From: JAKVJE01 sp047722305
GTDB taxonomy: Bacteria; Actinomycetota; Actinomycetes; Actinomycetales; Microbacteriaceae
Length of the DNA: 59,626 nucleotides
Direction of reading: 5' to 3'
Assembly: GCA_047722305.1 (NCBI GenBank)
Contig: JBDNYM010000007.1
Location: 1 to 59,626, forward strand
The notes beneath the pieces are model-generated. The model searched no databases. It was not told the origin of the DNA and saw nothing but the letters and a program-made list of their open reading frames with translations. Positions 10,085-18,182 of this stretch are shown piece after piece. Both the position numbers and the translations under genes were made by a program. Numbering within the stretch: the stretch's first letter is position 1; each line of letters opens with the position of its first letter.

Positions 10085-10393
10085 GTGAGACCGATCCACT
10101 ACATCATCCTGATCCTGATCGTCCTGCTGATCTTCGGGGCCCGGCGCCTGCCCGGAGTGGCCCGGAGCATCGGCCAGTCGCTGAAGATCTTCAAGAGCGA
10201 GGTCAAGGACCTCGGCGACTCCGGCGAGACGCCGGCAGACGCCGCCCCGGCGCCCGGGGCCGCGCCGGCGTCGGTCGCTCCGACCCCAGCCGCCCCCGCC
10301 GCACCGGCTCCGACGGCGCCGACCAGCACCGCGGCCCCCGCCCCCGAGCCGCCGGCGCAGCCCGGCGACGGGACTGCCGCGCCGCGCAGCTGA
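10085..10393 (+). CDS. tatA: Sec-independent translocase subunit TatA
   Basis: A 102-residue protein with a single N-terminal helix (about residues 5-18, HYIILILIVLLIFG), the FGARRLPG hinge and amphipathic helix IGQSLKIFKSEVKDL, as expected for TatA, which oligomerises to form the translocation pathway. The tail after residue 50 is almost pure Ala/Pro/Thr. GTG 10085 is preceded by AGGAG with nine-base spacing. tatC begins four bases after its stop. The polar FG hinge and lack of an early Glu separate it from the TatB upstream. Confidence 0.9.
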   Translation: MRPIHYIILILIVLLIFGARRLPGVARSIGQSLKIFKSEVKDLGDSGETPADAAPAPGAAPASVAPTPAAPAAPAPTAPTSTAAPAPEPPAQPGDGTAAPRS

Positions 10394-10397
10394 CCCG

Positions 10398-11204
10398 ATG
10401 GCACGCGCTCGACGCGACCGTTCGGAGATGCCGCTGCGGGAGCACCTCCGGGAGCTGCGCAGCCGCACGCTGCTGGCCGCCGGGGGGATCCTCGTGGCCG
10501 CCTGCGCCGGCTGGTTCCTCTACACCCCGGCCTTCGCCCTGCTGCAGCGCCCCCTGCTGCGGATGGCGGCGCAGCGCGACCAGCTCATTGCGGTGAACTT
10601 CAGCGGGGTCGTGACCTCGCTCGACATCCGCTTCCGGGTGGCGGTCTTCCTCGGGCTCATCATCTCCAGCCCGTGGTGGCTCTACCAGGTCTGGGCGTTC
10701 GTGGTGCCCGGCCTCACGCGCCGGGAGCGCCTCACCACCATCGGCTATGTGGCCGCGGCGGTGCCGCTGTTCGTGGGCGGCTGCGCCCTGGCCTGGTTCT
10801 CCCTGCCCCGGGCCATCGAGGCCCTGTCCGGGCTGACGCCGCACGGGGCGGCGAATCTGATCGACGCGCAGCAGTACCTCGCCTTCGTGATGCACTTCGT
10901 GTTCGCGTTCGGGATCGTCTTCGTGCTGCCGGTGCTGATGATCGCGCTCAACGTCGCCGGCCTCGTCTCCGGCCGCCGCTGGTTCTCATGGTGGCGCTGG
11001 GCGGTGGTGATCTGCTCGACCTTCGCAGCGGTCATCACCCCCACCCCGGATGCGGTGTCGATGCTGATCGTGGGCGGCATCGCCTGCGGGCTGTACTTCG
11101 CCGCCGCCGGGACGTGCCTGCTGCGCGAGCGGCTGCGGCGGGGACGGGACGATCCGGCCTTGCTGCCGACGGAGCGGCCCGGGGAGGGCGGACAGGACGA
11201 GTAA
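10398..11204 (+). CDS. tatC: Sec-independent translocase subunit TatC
   Basis: A 268-residue, six-helix membrane protein that recognises twin-arginine signal peptides. The N-terminal cytoplasmic motif MPLREHLRELRSR, the loop SSPWWLYQVWAFVVPGLTRRER, and FVMHFVFAFGIVFVLPV are TatC hallmarks, and ITPTPDAVSML follows near the last helices. Length is normal. It completes the Tat operon, and its stop codon overlaps the presumed -10 box of guaA. A likely client, the twin-arginine binding protein at 15.8 kb, lies nearby. Confidence 0.95.
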   Translation: MARARRDRSEMPLREHLRELRSRTLLAAGGILVAACAGWFLYTPAFALLQRPLLRMAAQRDQLIAVNFSGVVTSLDIRFRVAVFLGLIISSPWWLYQVWAFVVPGLTRRERLTTIGYVAAAVPLFVGGCALAWFSLPRAIEALSGLTPHGAANLIDAQQYLAFVMHFVFAFGIVFVLPVLMIALNVAGLVSGRRWFSWWRWAVVICSTFAAVITPTPDAVSMLIVGGIACGLYFAAAGTCLLRERLRRGRDDPALLPTERPGEGGQDE

Positions 11205-11244
11205 GCTGGGAAGCCCCATGCTGAGCCGCAAGGAGCCGTTGTGA
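11202..11244 (+). promoter_or_regulatory. guaA promoter and 8-codon upstream ORF
   Basis: TAAGCT at 11202-11207 overlaps the tatC stop codon and is a plausible -10 box. ATG at 11218 opens the short frame MLSRKEPL, whose TGA (11242-11244) overlaps the guaA GTG. AAGGAG sits inside it as the guaA ribosome binding site. Whether the short frame is translated is unknown. Confidence 0.35.
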
Positions 11245-12797
11245 AACCTGTCCTCGTCGTCGATTTCGGGGCCCAGTACGCCCAGCTCATCGCCCGCCGC
11301 GTCCGCGAGGCGCACGTCTACTCCGAGGTCGTGCCGCACGACTGGACCGTCGAGCAGATGCTGGCCAAGCAGCCGGCGGCGATCATCCTGTCGGGCGGGC
11401 CGGCCAGCGTGTACGAGCCGAATGCGCCGCGCATCGACCCCAAGGTCTTCGACGCCGGCGTGCCCGTGCTGGGCATCTGCTACGGCTTCCAGGCGATGGC
11501 CTACGAGCTGGGCGCCGACGTGGACCGGGCCGCGCAGGGCGAGTTCGGGCACACCACCGCCCGCGTCGACGCCGGCGGCACCCTGCTGGAGGGGTCGCCG
11601 GAGGCGCAGGAGGTCTGGATGAGCCACGGCGTGGCGGTGAAGCGCCCGCCGCGCGGCTTCAGCGTGCTCGCCTCCACCCCGGGCGCCCCGGTCGCCGCCT
11701 TCGAGGATCGCGAGCGGCGCCTGTACGGGGTGCAGTGGCACCCGGAGGTGCGGCACACCCCGCTCGGACAGGCCACCCTGGAGAACTTCCTGTACGAGGG
11801 CGCCGGCCTCAAGCCCGACTGGACCAGCTCGAACATCATCGAGCAGCAGATCACGGCCATCCGCGCGCAGGTCGGCGACGACGCGGTGCTGTGCGCGCTG
11901 TCGGGCGGCGTCGACTCCGCGGTCGCCGCGGCGATCGTCCACCGCGCGGTCGGGGATCAGCTCACCTGCGTGTTCGTCGACCACGGCCTGCTGCGCAAGG
12001 GAGAGGCCGAGCAGGTGCGCCACGACTACGTCGACGCCACCGGCGTGCGGCTGGTGACGGTGGATGCGGCCGACGAATTCCTCGGTCAGCTCAAGGGCGT
12101 CAGCGAGCCGGAGCGCAAGCGCAAGATCATCGGCGCCGAGTTCATCCGCACCTTCCAGCGCGAGGCCGACGCGCTGCAGCAGGAGGCGTCCTCCGGCGGC
12201 CGTCCCATCAAGTGGCTGGTGCAGGGCACGTTGTACCCCGACGTGGTCGAGAGCGGCGGCGGCGACGGCGCGGCCAACATCAAGAGCCATCACAACGTGG
12301 GCGGCCTGCCCAAAGACATGCCCTTCCAGCTCATCGAGCCGCTGCGCACTCTGTTCAAGGACGAGGTGCGCGAGATCGGCCGGCAGCTCGGCCTGCCCGA
12401 CGCGATCGTCGACCGGCAGCCGTTCCCCGGCCCCGGGCTCGCCATCCGCATCATCGGCGAGGTGACGCGCGACCGGCTCGCCGTGCTGCGCGAGGCCGAC
12501 GCCATCGCCCGCGAAGAGCTCTCGGCTGCCGGCCTCGACCGCGAGATCTGGCAGTGCCCGGTGGTGCTGCTGGCCGATGTCCGGTCCGTCGGCGTGCAGG
12601 GCGACGAGCGCTCCTACGGCAACCCGGTGGTGCTGCGCCCCGTCTCCAGCGAGGACGCGATGACCGCCGACTGGTCGCGCGTGCCGCACGCCGTGCTCGC
12701 CAAGATCTCCAACCGCATCACCAACGAGGTGCGCGAGATCAACCGGGTTGTGCTCGACGTCACCAGCAAGCCGCCGGCCACCATCGAGTGGGAGTAG
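11241..12797 (+). CDS. guaA: GMP synthase (glutamine-hydrolysing) GuaA
   Basis: A 518-residue enzyme that converts XMP to GMP using ATP and glutamine-derived ammonia. The N-terminal class I amidotransferase has the nucleophile Cys80 in GICYGFQAM and the His-x-Glu partner in VQWHPEV. The ATP-pyrophosphatase loop SGGVDSAV starts at about residue 221. The C-terminal dimerisation domain contains RQPFPGPGLAIR and ends KPPATIEWE. GTG start with AAGGAG five bases before. It completes the IMP to GMP route with guaB. Confidence 0.97.
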   Translation: MKPVLVVDFGAQYAQLIARRVREAHVYSEVVPHDWTVEQMLAKQPAAIILSGGPASVYEPNAPRIDPKVFDAGVPVLGICYGFQAMAYELGADVDRAAQGEFGHTTARVDAGGTLLEGSPEAQEVWMSHGVAVKRPPRGFSVLASTPGAPVAAFEDRERRLYGVQWHPEVRHTPLGQATLENFLYEGAGLKPDWTSSNIIEQQITAIRAQVGDDAVLCALSGGVDSAVAAAIVHRAVGDQLTCVFVDHGLLRKGEAEQVRHDYVDATGVRLVTVDAADEFLGQLKGVSEPERKRKIIGAEFIRTFQREADALQQEASSGGRPIKWLVQGTLYPDVVESGGGDGAANIKSHHNVGGLPKDMPFQLIEPLRTLFKDEVREIGRQLGLPDAIVDRQPFPGPGLAIRIIGEVTRDRLAVLREADAIAREELSAAGLDREIWQCPVVLLADVRSVGVQGDERSYGNPVVLRPVSSEDAMTADWSRVPHAVLAKISNRITNEVREINRVVLDVTSKPPATIEWE

Positions 12798-12832
12798 CGG
12801 GCGGCCGCCGGGCCCGGGACGCTGACCGCAGG

Positions 12833-14167
12833 CTACGCGGCGGCGGCCGGCGCCGAGGCGATGCGCGCCGCCGCCGCGAGGCCGCGATCCAGATCCGCGA
12901 CGAGGTCGTGGGGGTCCTCCAGCCCCACTGAGACGCGAATCAGGTTCGGCGGCAGGTCTGCCAGGGCCTGGGCCGCTGCATCCAGCTCCGCGTGCGTGGT
13001 CTCCGCCGGGTTCGCCACCAGGGAGCGGACGTCCCCCAGATTCACGTGGTACGAGAACACGCGCAGGGCCGAGATGAACGCGGCCACCGCATCCCGGCCC
13101 CCGGCCAGCCCGAAGGAGAACACCGCCCCGGCGCCGCGGGGGAAGTCGCGGGCGGCCAGCTCGCGCGTGGCGCTGCCCGGCGCGGTCGGGTATCGCACCC
13201 ACTCGACCTCCGCGCGACCGGCCAGGTGGTCGACCAGGATCTGGGTGGTGGCGGTCTGCCTCTGGAGCCGCTCCGAGATCGTCGACAGGCCCTGCAGCGC
13301 CAGGAAGGCGCTGAACGGACTCAGCGCGGCCCCGATGAACTCCAGGGAGAACGCGCGCAGGGCCGTCGTCACCGGGGCATCGGGCGCCACTTCCAGCGGC
13401 GAGCGCGGGGCGCCGTCGAGGCCGCGCAGCTTGTACGACTGCTCGTGCAGCTGGGGGAAGCGGGCCGGGCCGTACTCGAAACCGGCCCGCTCGACCACCA
13501 CGCCGGCGATCACGTCGCCGTGGCCGGAGAGCCCCTTGGTGGCCGAGTACACCACGATGTCGGCGCCGTGTTCGAGAGGACGGAACAGGTAGGGGGTGGC
13601 GACCGAGTTGTCCACCACCACGGGCACGCCGTGGGCGTGGGCGACCGCGGCGATCGCCTCCAGGTCGACGATCTCTGCGTTCGGGTTGCTGATGGACTCC
13701 AGGAACACGGCCCGCGTGCGATCGTCGATGAGCTCTGCGTACCCGGCGGCGTCGTGCGTCTGCGCGAACCGGGTCTCGATGCCGAACTTGGGCAGGAAGT
13801 GCAGCAGATTCTCCTCGGTGGCCCCGTACAGCGACGCCGCGGCCACGATGTCGCCGCCGCCCTCGCCGAGCAGCAGCAGTGCGTAGGTGACCGCCGCCAT
13901 GCCCGACGCCACGGCGAGCGCCGCCGAACCGCCGTCCAGCTCCGCGATACGGCGCTCCAGCACCTCCACGGTCGGATTTCCGACCCGGGTGTACACCCCG
14001 CCGAGCTCCGCCCCGGTCCACAGCCGCCGGGCCCGGTCGATGTCGCCCAGGTCGAACGCCGCCGTCTGGTAGATGGGCGTCGAGACCGCCCAGTGGTGCT
14101 CCTGCGAGTCGTACCCGGCGTGGATGCGCAGGGTGTCGAAGCCGGTCGGCTCCGTTTCGTCAGCCAT
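12833..14167 (-). CDS. metY: O-acetylhomoserine sulfhydrylase family (MetY)
   Basis: A 444-residue PLP-dependent enzyme of the Cys/Met metabolism family. The long form, the start GFDTLRIHAGYD, VYTRVGNPTVEVLERR, ASLYGATEENL and the Schiff-base Lys211 in VYSATKGLSGHG match O-acetylhomoserine aminocarboxypropyltransferases. These make homocysteine directly from sulfide. Methionine gamma-lyase or cystathionine gamma-synthase are less likely because of length and motif spacing. GGAGG precedes the ATG. It converges on guaA with 35 bases between them. I looked for a SAM riboswitch upstream and saw none. Confidence 0.9.
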   Translation of the reverse strand: MADETEPTGFDTLRIHAGYDSQEHHWAVSTPIYQTAAFDLGDIDRARRLWTGAELGGVYTRVGNPTVEVLERRIAELDGGSAALAVASGMAAVTYALLLLGEGGGDIVAAASLYGATEENLLHFLPKFGIETRFAQTHDAAGYAELIDDRTRAVFLESISNPNAEIVDLEAIAAVAHAHGVPVVVDNSVATPYLFRPLEHGADIVVYSATKGLSGHGDVIAGVVVERAGFEYGPARFPQLHEQSYKLRGLDGAPRSPLEVAPDAPVTTALRAFSLEFIGAALSPFSAFLALQGLSTISERLQRQTATTQILVDHLAGRAEVEWVRYPTAPGSATRELAARDFPRGAGAVFSFGLAGGRDAVAAFISALRVFSYHVNLGDVRSLVANPAETTHAELDAAAQALADLPPNLIRVSVGLEDPHDLVADLDRGLAAAARIASAPAAAA

Positions 14168-14315
14168 CGGTGTCCTCCTTGGCGGGCGGCGGGAAGCCCG
14201 GTGCCCCCGGGCGCGCCGCAGTGGCCTCAGAATATGGGGATGGGCGGCGGTGCGACCGCGGGTGACGATCTGTGACCTTCGGCGCCGGCGCGGCGCCGTT
14301 GCGGTTCGGTGCGTC

Positions 14316-14678
14316 CTAGCGCTCGCCGAGCACGGTGTAGAGCGAGGCGAAGAGCGCGATGGCGCGGGCCGCCACCAGCTGGCCGTCGGCGGTGAGCGCG
14401 TACTCGGTTCCGTTGCGCTGGACGAGTCCGTCGTGGCGCAGCGTCTTCAAGGTCTCCGACAGCATCCGCTCGCTGATGCCGTCGATGCGGGCCGCGAGCT
14501 GCCCGAATCGAAGCGGGCCGTCCCCCAGGGCGCCGAGGACGAGCACCGACCAGCGCTTGGCGACGTCGGTCAGCACCGCGCGCGACGGGCAGTGCGCGTC
14601 GAAGACGTCGAACGGCGCCGCCGGGCGCGTCGGGTCGGACGCCGGCACCGACGGCGCTGGTTCCCGGGTCTCGGACAT
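14316..14678 (-). CDS. HxlR family (DUF24) transcriptional regulator
   Basis: A 120-residue winged-helix regulator: KRWSVLVLGALGDGPLRFGQLAARIDGIS and MLSETLKTLRHDGLVQR are the HxlR DNA-binding core (about residues 41-90). Cys30, in the FDAHCPSR motif, is at the position of the redox-sensing cysteine known in HxlR proteins such as QorR of Corynebacterium. It is divergent from an NmrA/QorB-like reductase, and a perfect palindrome lies between them, so it probably represses both genes and releases on thiol oxidation. The ATG is the first in frame after a stop; GGAGG one base away is too close for a normal ribosome site. Confidence 0.9.
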   Translation of the reverse strand: MSETREPAPSVPASDPTRPAAPFDVFDAHCPSRAVLTDVAKRWSVLVLGALGDGPLRFGQLAARIDGISERMLSETLKTLRHDGLVQRNGTEYALTADGQLVAARAIALFASLYTVLGER

Positions 14679-14696
14679 GCCTCCAGGGTACTATTC

Positions 14697-14716
14697 TTTC
14701 GTAAGTACTTACGAAA
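14697..14716. promoter_or_regulatory. Perfect 20-bp palindromic operator
   Basis: TTTCGTAAGTACTTACGAAA reads the same on both strands. It stands out as A/T-rich in a G+C-rich region and is centred between the hxlR-type gene (19 bases from its start) and the reductase gene (40 bases from its start). Dimeric HxlR proteins bind such sites. Confidence 0.8.
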
Positions 14717-14755
14717 AGTAACTGCCGGCTCGGCCGGCGCAGAAAGGAACTCCCC

Positions 14756-15616
14756 ATGTCCATCGCCATCACCGGTGCCACCGGCCAACTCGGTTCCCAC
14801 GTCATCGCCACCCTGCTGCAGCGGATTCCCGCGACCGAGATCGTCGCCGTGGTGCGCGACCCCGCGAAGGCGGCGGTCCTCGCCGCCCAGGGCGTCGCCG
14901 TGCGCACGGCGCCATACGATGACGCGACCGCGCTGCGGAGCGCCTTCGCCGGAGTGGGCCGTCTGCTGTTCATCTCCGGCTCCGAGATCGGGCGGCGCGG
15001 ACCCCAGCACCGCAACGTGGTCGAGGCGGCGACGGCCGCCGGGGTGGAGCGCATCCTGTACACGAGCGTGCTCAATCTGGACGGGGCCGGCGCGCACCTC
15101 CCGGTGGCTCCCGACCACATCCTCACCGAGCAGCTGATCCGTGAATCCGGGCTCGCCTACACGCTGCTGCGCAACGGCTGGTACTCAGAGAATTTCGCGG
15201 GCGACGTGCAGCTCGCCCGGGCCACCGGCGCGCTCATCACGGGCGCGGGAACCGGCCGGGTCGCCAGTGCGGCCCGAGCCGACTACGCGGAGGCCGCCGC
15301 GGCGGCTCTGCTCGACGACCGACCCGGCAATCGCGTGCACGAGCTGGCCGGCGATGCCGCCTGGACGGCCGCCGAACTCGCTGAGACCATCGCGCAGATC
15401 ATCGGCAGCCCCGTGCGGCTGCGCGAGCTCGACCCAGATGAGGAACGGGCGGCACTGGCCGAGGCCGGCCTCCCCGAGGGAGCGGCCGGATTCCAGGTCG
15501 GAGTGGACGCCGCCGTCGCCGAGGGGGCTCTGGACGGACACGGCGATCGCACGCTGAGCGGGCTGATCGGGCATCCCACCACGCCGCTGGAGGCCGTGCT
15601 CCGGGCCGCGGCGTAG
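14756..15616 (+). CDS. NmrA/QorB-like NAD(P)-binding reductase
   Basis: A 286-residue atypical short-chain dehydrogenase of the NmrA/HSCARG-like group. The Rossmann motif TGATGQLGSHV is at residues 7-17, followed by VVRDPAKAAVLAAQGV and LLRNGWYSENF, which are shared with QorB-type NAD(P)H:quinone reductases. It would bind NADPH and reduce quinones or act as a redox sensor. The divergent HxlR regulator and shared palindrome mirror the qorR-qor2 arrangement of corynebacteria. AGAAAGGAA precedes the ATG. The substrate is inferred from the family. Confidence 0.87.
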   Translation: MSIAITGATGQLGSHVIATLLQRIPATEIVAVVRDPAKAAVLAAQGVAVRTAPYDDATALRSAFAGVGRLLFISGSEIGRRGPQHRNVVEAATAAGVERILYTSVLNLDGAGAHLPVAPDHILTEQLIRESGLAYTLLRNGWYSENFAGDVQLARATGALITGAGTGRVASAARADYAEAAAAALLDDRPGNRVHELAGDAAWTAAELAETIAQIIGSPVRLRELDPDEERAALAEAGLPEGAAGFQVGVDAAVAEGALDGHGDRTLSGLIGHPTTPLEAVLRAAA

Positions 15617-15843
15617 CCAGGTCGGGTGCGGTCGGGTCTGGGATCCGTCTCACAAGGAGGCGTGCAGTTCGCGAATGTGACGTTATGAGGGCTTGATTTA
15701 CCGAATATTTCGCCCTGTTGACGTTTGTTTCGCCTGCCCTTGCGGAACGGATGAGGCGTCGCTGTCATGAGTGTCCTGAGCGCTTCCACCCGCGGGTACT
15801 GCGTTCGGATCGCACGCAGCTTCAATCTCAGAGGAGACCCGAC
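15617..15843. promoter_or_regulatory. A/T-enriched leader of the proposed copper ABC operon
   Basis: This 227-base gap holds no gene. It has an A/T-rich patch (about 15680-15735) with TTGACG at 15718-15723 as a possible -35 box, and GGGC/GCCC arms around TTGATTTACCGAATATTTC (about 15690-15716). GAGGAG precedes the ATG at 15844. The exact promoter is not clear. Confidence 0.35.
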
Positions 15844-17064
15844 ATGAGCGATGACCGCCATCCCACCACCCCCGAACCAGCGCAGCCCGACGGCAAGCAC
15901 GCCGGCGCCACGCCCCCGGGGCAGCCCGCGGGCGCCTACCTCCCGAGCGGCGCCCGCCTCGAGGAGGAGCCCGCCGACGCGGACGCCCCCAAGGGCGTCT
16001 CGCGTCGGAATCTCCTGGCCGGCCTCGGCATCGGGGCGGCGGTGGTCGCAGCCGGAGGCCTCGGCAGCTGGGCCTTCATCGCGAACCAGCCGCAGAAGAC
16101 CGCCAACGGCCTGGCCGTGACGAAGTCGTGGGCGGACAAGACCATCGCGGTGACGTCCCCGAGCGGTGTGTGCGATGCCCCGCTGGTCGCCGCCTACGAG
16201 AACGGCTTCTTCAAGAAGGCCGGCCTCGACGTGGTGCTCAAGAAGACCGGGAGCGACGAGGACCTGATCACCGCCGTCGGCAGCGGCAAGTACACGGCCT
16301 CCAACGGCATCTTCTTCAACTACCTCGGCCCCATCTACAACGGCACGCCCGTCAAGTTGTCCGGCGGCCTCCACCACGGCTGCCTCGACCTCTACGTTCG
16401 CGACGACGGCTCCATCAGCTCCGTCGCTGATCTGAAGGGGAAGAGCATCGGGGTGAGCAAGCTGCAGGGGTCCGCCCCCAACTTCTTCTCCCTCGACCTC
16501 CTGGACGCCGGGATCAACTCCGCTCCGGCCGCCAAGCAGGTGCAGTGGGTGGTCATCGACCAGGCACTGCTGGCGGATGCCCTGAAGGACAAGAAAGTTG
16601 ACGCCATCGCGACCTCCGGGGGCTTCCTGCCGATCCTCCAAGGGGTCCAAGACGGCTGGGCGAAGGAGATCGCCAGCAACAACCCGCACCAGGCCGCCGG
16701 GGCCGTCGCGGCCGGCAACGCCAAATACCCGTGCTGCGCGGTGGTGCTCAACAACACCTTCGTCAGCCAGGACCCGGTGACCGCGTCCAAGCTCGTGAAC
16801 GCCTGGGCCGAGGGCTCTCGCTGGGTGGGCGCCAATCTCGAGAAGACGGCGCAGCTCGAGGCGAAGGGGAACTATGTCGACGGCACCGCGGATGAGATTC
16901 TGCAGGTGCTGAAGACGCTGACCTTCGACCCCAGCCCGAAGGGCCTCCGCGCCGACCTGGAGCCCGGCATCAAGAAATTCATCAAGACCGGATTCCTGCC
17001 GAAGAGCACGAACGCCCAGACGCTGGCGGATAAGGCGTTCGTCGATCTCGGGCTGAACTTCTAG
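15844..17064 (+). CDS. Tat-exported NitT/TauT-type ABC substrate-binding protein
   Basis: A 406-residue periplasmic-binding protein of the SsuA/TauA/ThiY-like fold. After a 50-residue acidic/Pro-rich N-region, SRRNLLAGL at about 53-61 with a hydrophobic helix (about 60-80) forms a twin-arginine signal; there is no lipobox. The mature domain has Cys110 (SGVCDAP), His177-His178 and Cys180 (LHHGCLDLYV) and Cys297-Cys298 (YPCCAVV). This pattern suggests a metal or thiol-bound ligand rather than a sulfonate. Tat export implies folding, possibly with a cofactor, in the cytoplasm. First gene of an operon that ends in YcnI and CopC-CopD genes, which argues for copper; this is inference. ATG 15844 is preceded by GAGGAG. 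Confidence 0.85.
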   Translation: MSDDRHPTTPEPAQPDGKHAGATPPGQPAGAYLPSGARLEEEPADADAPKGVSRRNLLAGLGIGAAVVAAGGLGSWAFIANQPQKTANGLAVTKSWADKTIAVTSPSGVCDAPLVAAYENGFFKKAGLDVVLKKTGSDEDLITAVGSGKYTASNGIFFNYLGPIYNGTPVKLSGGLHHGCLDLYVRDDGSISSVADLKGKSIGVSKLQGSAPNFFSLDLLDAGINSAPAAKQVQWVVIDQALLADALKDKKVDAIATSGGFLPILQGVQDGWAKEIASNNPHQAAGAVAAGNAKYPCCAVVLNNTFVSQDPVTASKLVNAWAEGSRWVGANLEKTAQLEAKGNYVDGTADEILQVLKTLTFDPSPKGLRADLEPGIKKFIKTGFLPKSTNAQTLADKAFVDLGLNF

Positions 17065-17072
17065 GAGCCCTC

Positions 17073-18182
17073 ATGGCAGACACTGCATCCGCATCCGCCA
17101 CGGCGGTTCGCGACGGGACTGGAACGGGCGCCGTCCCGGAGCCTGCGCAGCGTGTGGAGCGCATCCACGCGCAGCTGCGCCAGCGCAGCGAACCGAACCG
17201 GGTGAGGCCCGTGCTCCTGGCGACGGGCATCCTTGCCTGGATCGTGTTCGCCCTGCTGGCCGTCCTCCTTCCCAACAACTCCAATCTGCCGATGAGCGAG
17301 ACCGGTGCGACCGACGCCGCCAATCCGTTCACGTTCGCGGCCGGATTGGCGATCGCCGTGGTCTGGCTGGCGATCTGGGCGCTGTCGGCCACCTCCGGCC
17401 GCGGCGGCGCGTGGGCTCGCCAGCGCGCCTCCCACGGGGCGGCCTGGCTGCTCGCATCGGCGGTATGGCTGCTGGTCTGGGAGCTCACCACGGCCAAGAC
17501 CGGGCTGCTGCAGCCGCCCTACTACCCATCGCCGCAGCAGATCCTCAACGGGCTCTCGACCGACCGCGCTCTGCTGGCCAGCAGCACCGGGAATTCGCTG
17601 CTGCTGCTCGCGGTCGGCTTCATCGTCGGCCTGGCGGCGGGGCTGCTGACCGGCGTCACGATCGGCTGGTTCCAGTTGGCGAACTACTGGGTGCATCCGG
17701 TCCTCATCCTCATCGGACCGATCCCGGCCGTCGCCTGGGTTCCGATCGTGTTCACGGTGTTCCCGAGCGCGTACAGCGGGGCGGTCTTCATCATCGCCCT
17801 CAGCGTCTGGTTCCCGATCACCGTGCTCACCCGGGCCGGCATCCTCAGCGTCCCGCGTTCGTACTACGACGTCGCCCAGACCCTGGGGGCGAAGAGCTGG
17901 TTCCTGGTGCTGCGGGTCAGCCTCCCGTCGGCGCTGCCGAGCATCTTCACCGGCGCCTTCATGGCGCTCGGGGCCTCGTTCGCCAGCCTGGTGGTCGCCG
18001 AGAACTTCGGCGTCAACTCGGGTCTGGGCTGGTATCTGAACTTCAAGAAGAGCTGGGGCGACTTCCCCGGCCTCTACGGTGGGCTCATCGTGCTGGCGGT
18101 CATCTGCGCGCTGCTGCTCACCCTGCTGTTCTGGGCGCGCAACCGAGTGCTGCGCTGGGAGAAGGAGCTGACCAGATGGTGA
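17073..18182 (+). CDS. NitT/TauT-type ABC transporter permease with extra N-terminal helices
   Basis: A 369-residue permease; the usual SsuC/TauC form is about 250-280. The BPD_transp_1 core lies at about residues 150-360, with the EAA loop near YYDVAQTLGAKSWFLVLRVSLP. About 120 extra residues precede it, with two added hydrophobic segments (about 48-66 and 86-106) and a polar N-terminus. It starts eight bases after the binding-protein gene and overlaps the ATPase gene by seven bases, so the three form one transporter. The extra helices may anchor a partner. Confidence 0.88.
   Translation: MADTASASATAVRDGTGTGAVPEPAQRVERIHAQLRQRSEPNRVRPVLLATGILAWIVFALLAVLLPNNSNLPMSETGATDAANPFTFAAGLAIAVVWLAIWALSATSGRGGAWARQRASHGAAWLLASAVWLLVWELTTAKTGLLQPPYYPSPQQILNGLSTDRALLASSTGNSLLLLAVGFIVGLAAGLLTGVTIGWFQLANYWVHPVLILIGPIPAVAWVPIVFTVFPSAYSGAVFIIALSVWFPITVLTRAGILSVPRSYYDVAQTLGAKSWFLVLRVSLPSALPSIFTGAFMALGASFASLVVAENFGVNSGLGWYLNFKKSWGDFPGLYGGLIVLAVICALLLTLLFWARNRVLRWEKELTRW

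Noticed and set aside
12797..12833. Terminator between guaA and metY
   Set aside because: Only 35 G/C-rich bases with no convincing stem or T tract.
14168..14315. A possible SAM riboswitch upstream of metY
   Set aside because: I checked for SAM-I, SAM-II and SAM-IV landmarks in the metY leader and saw none.
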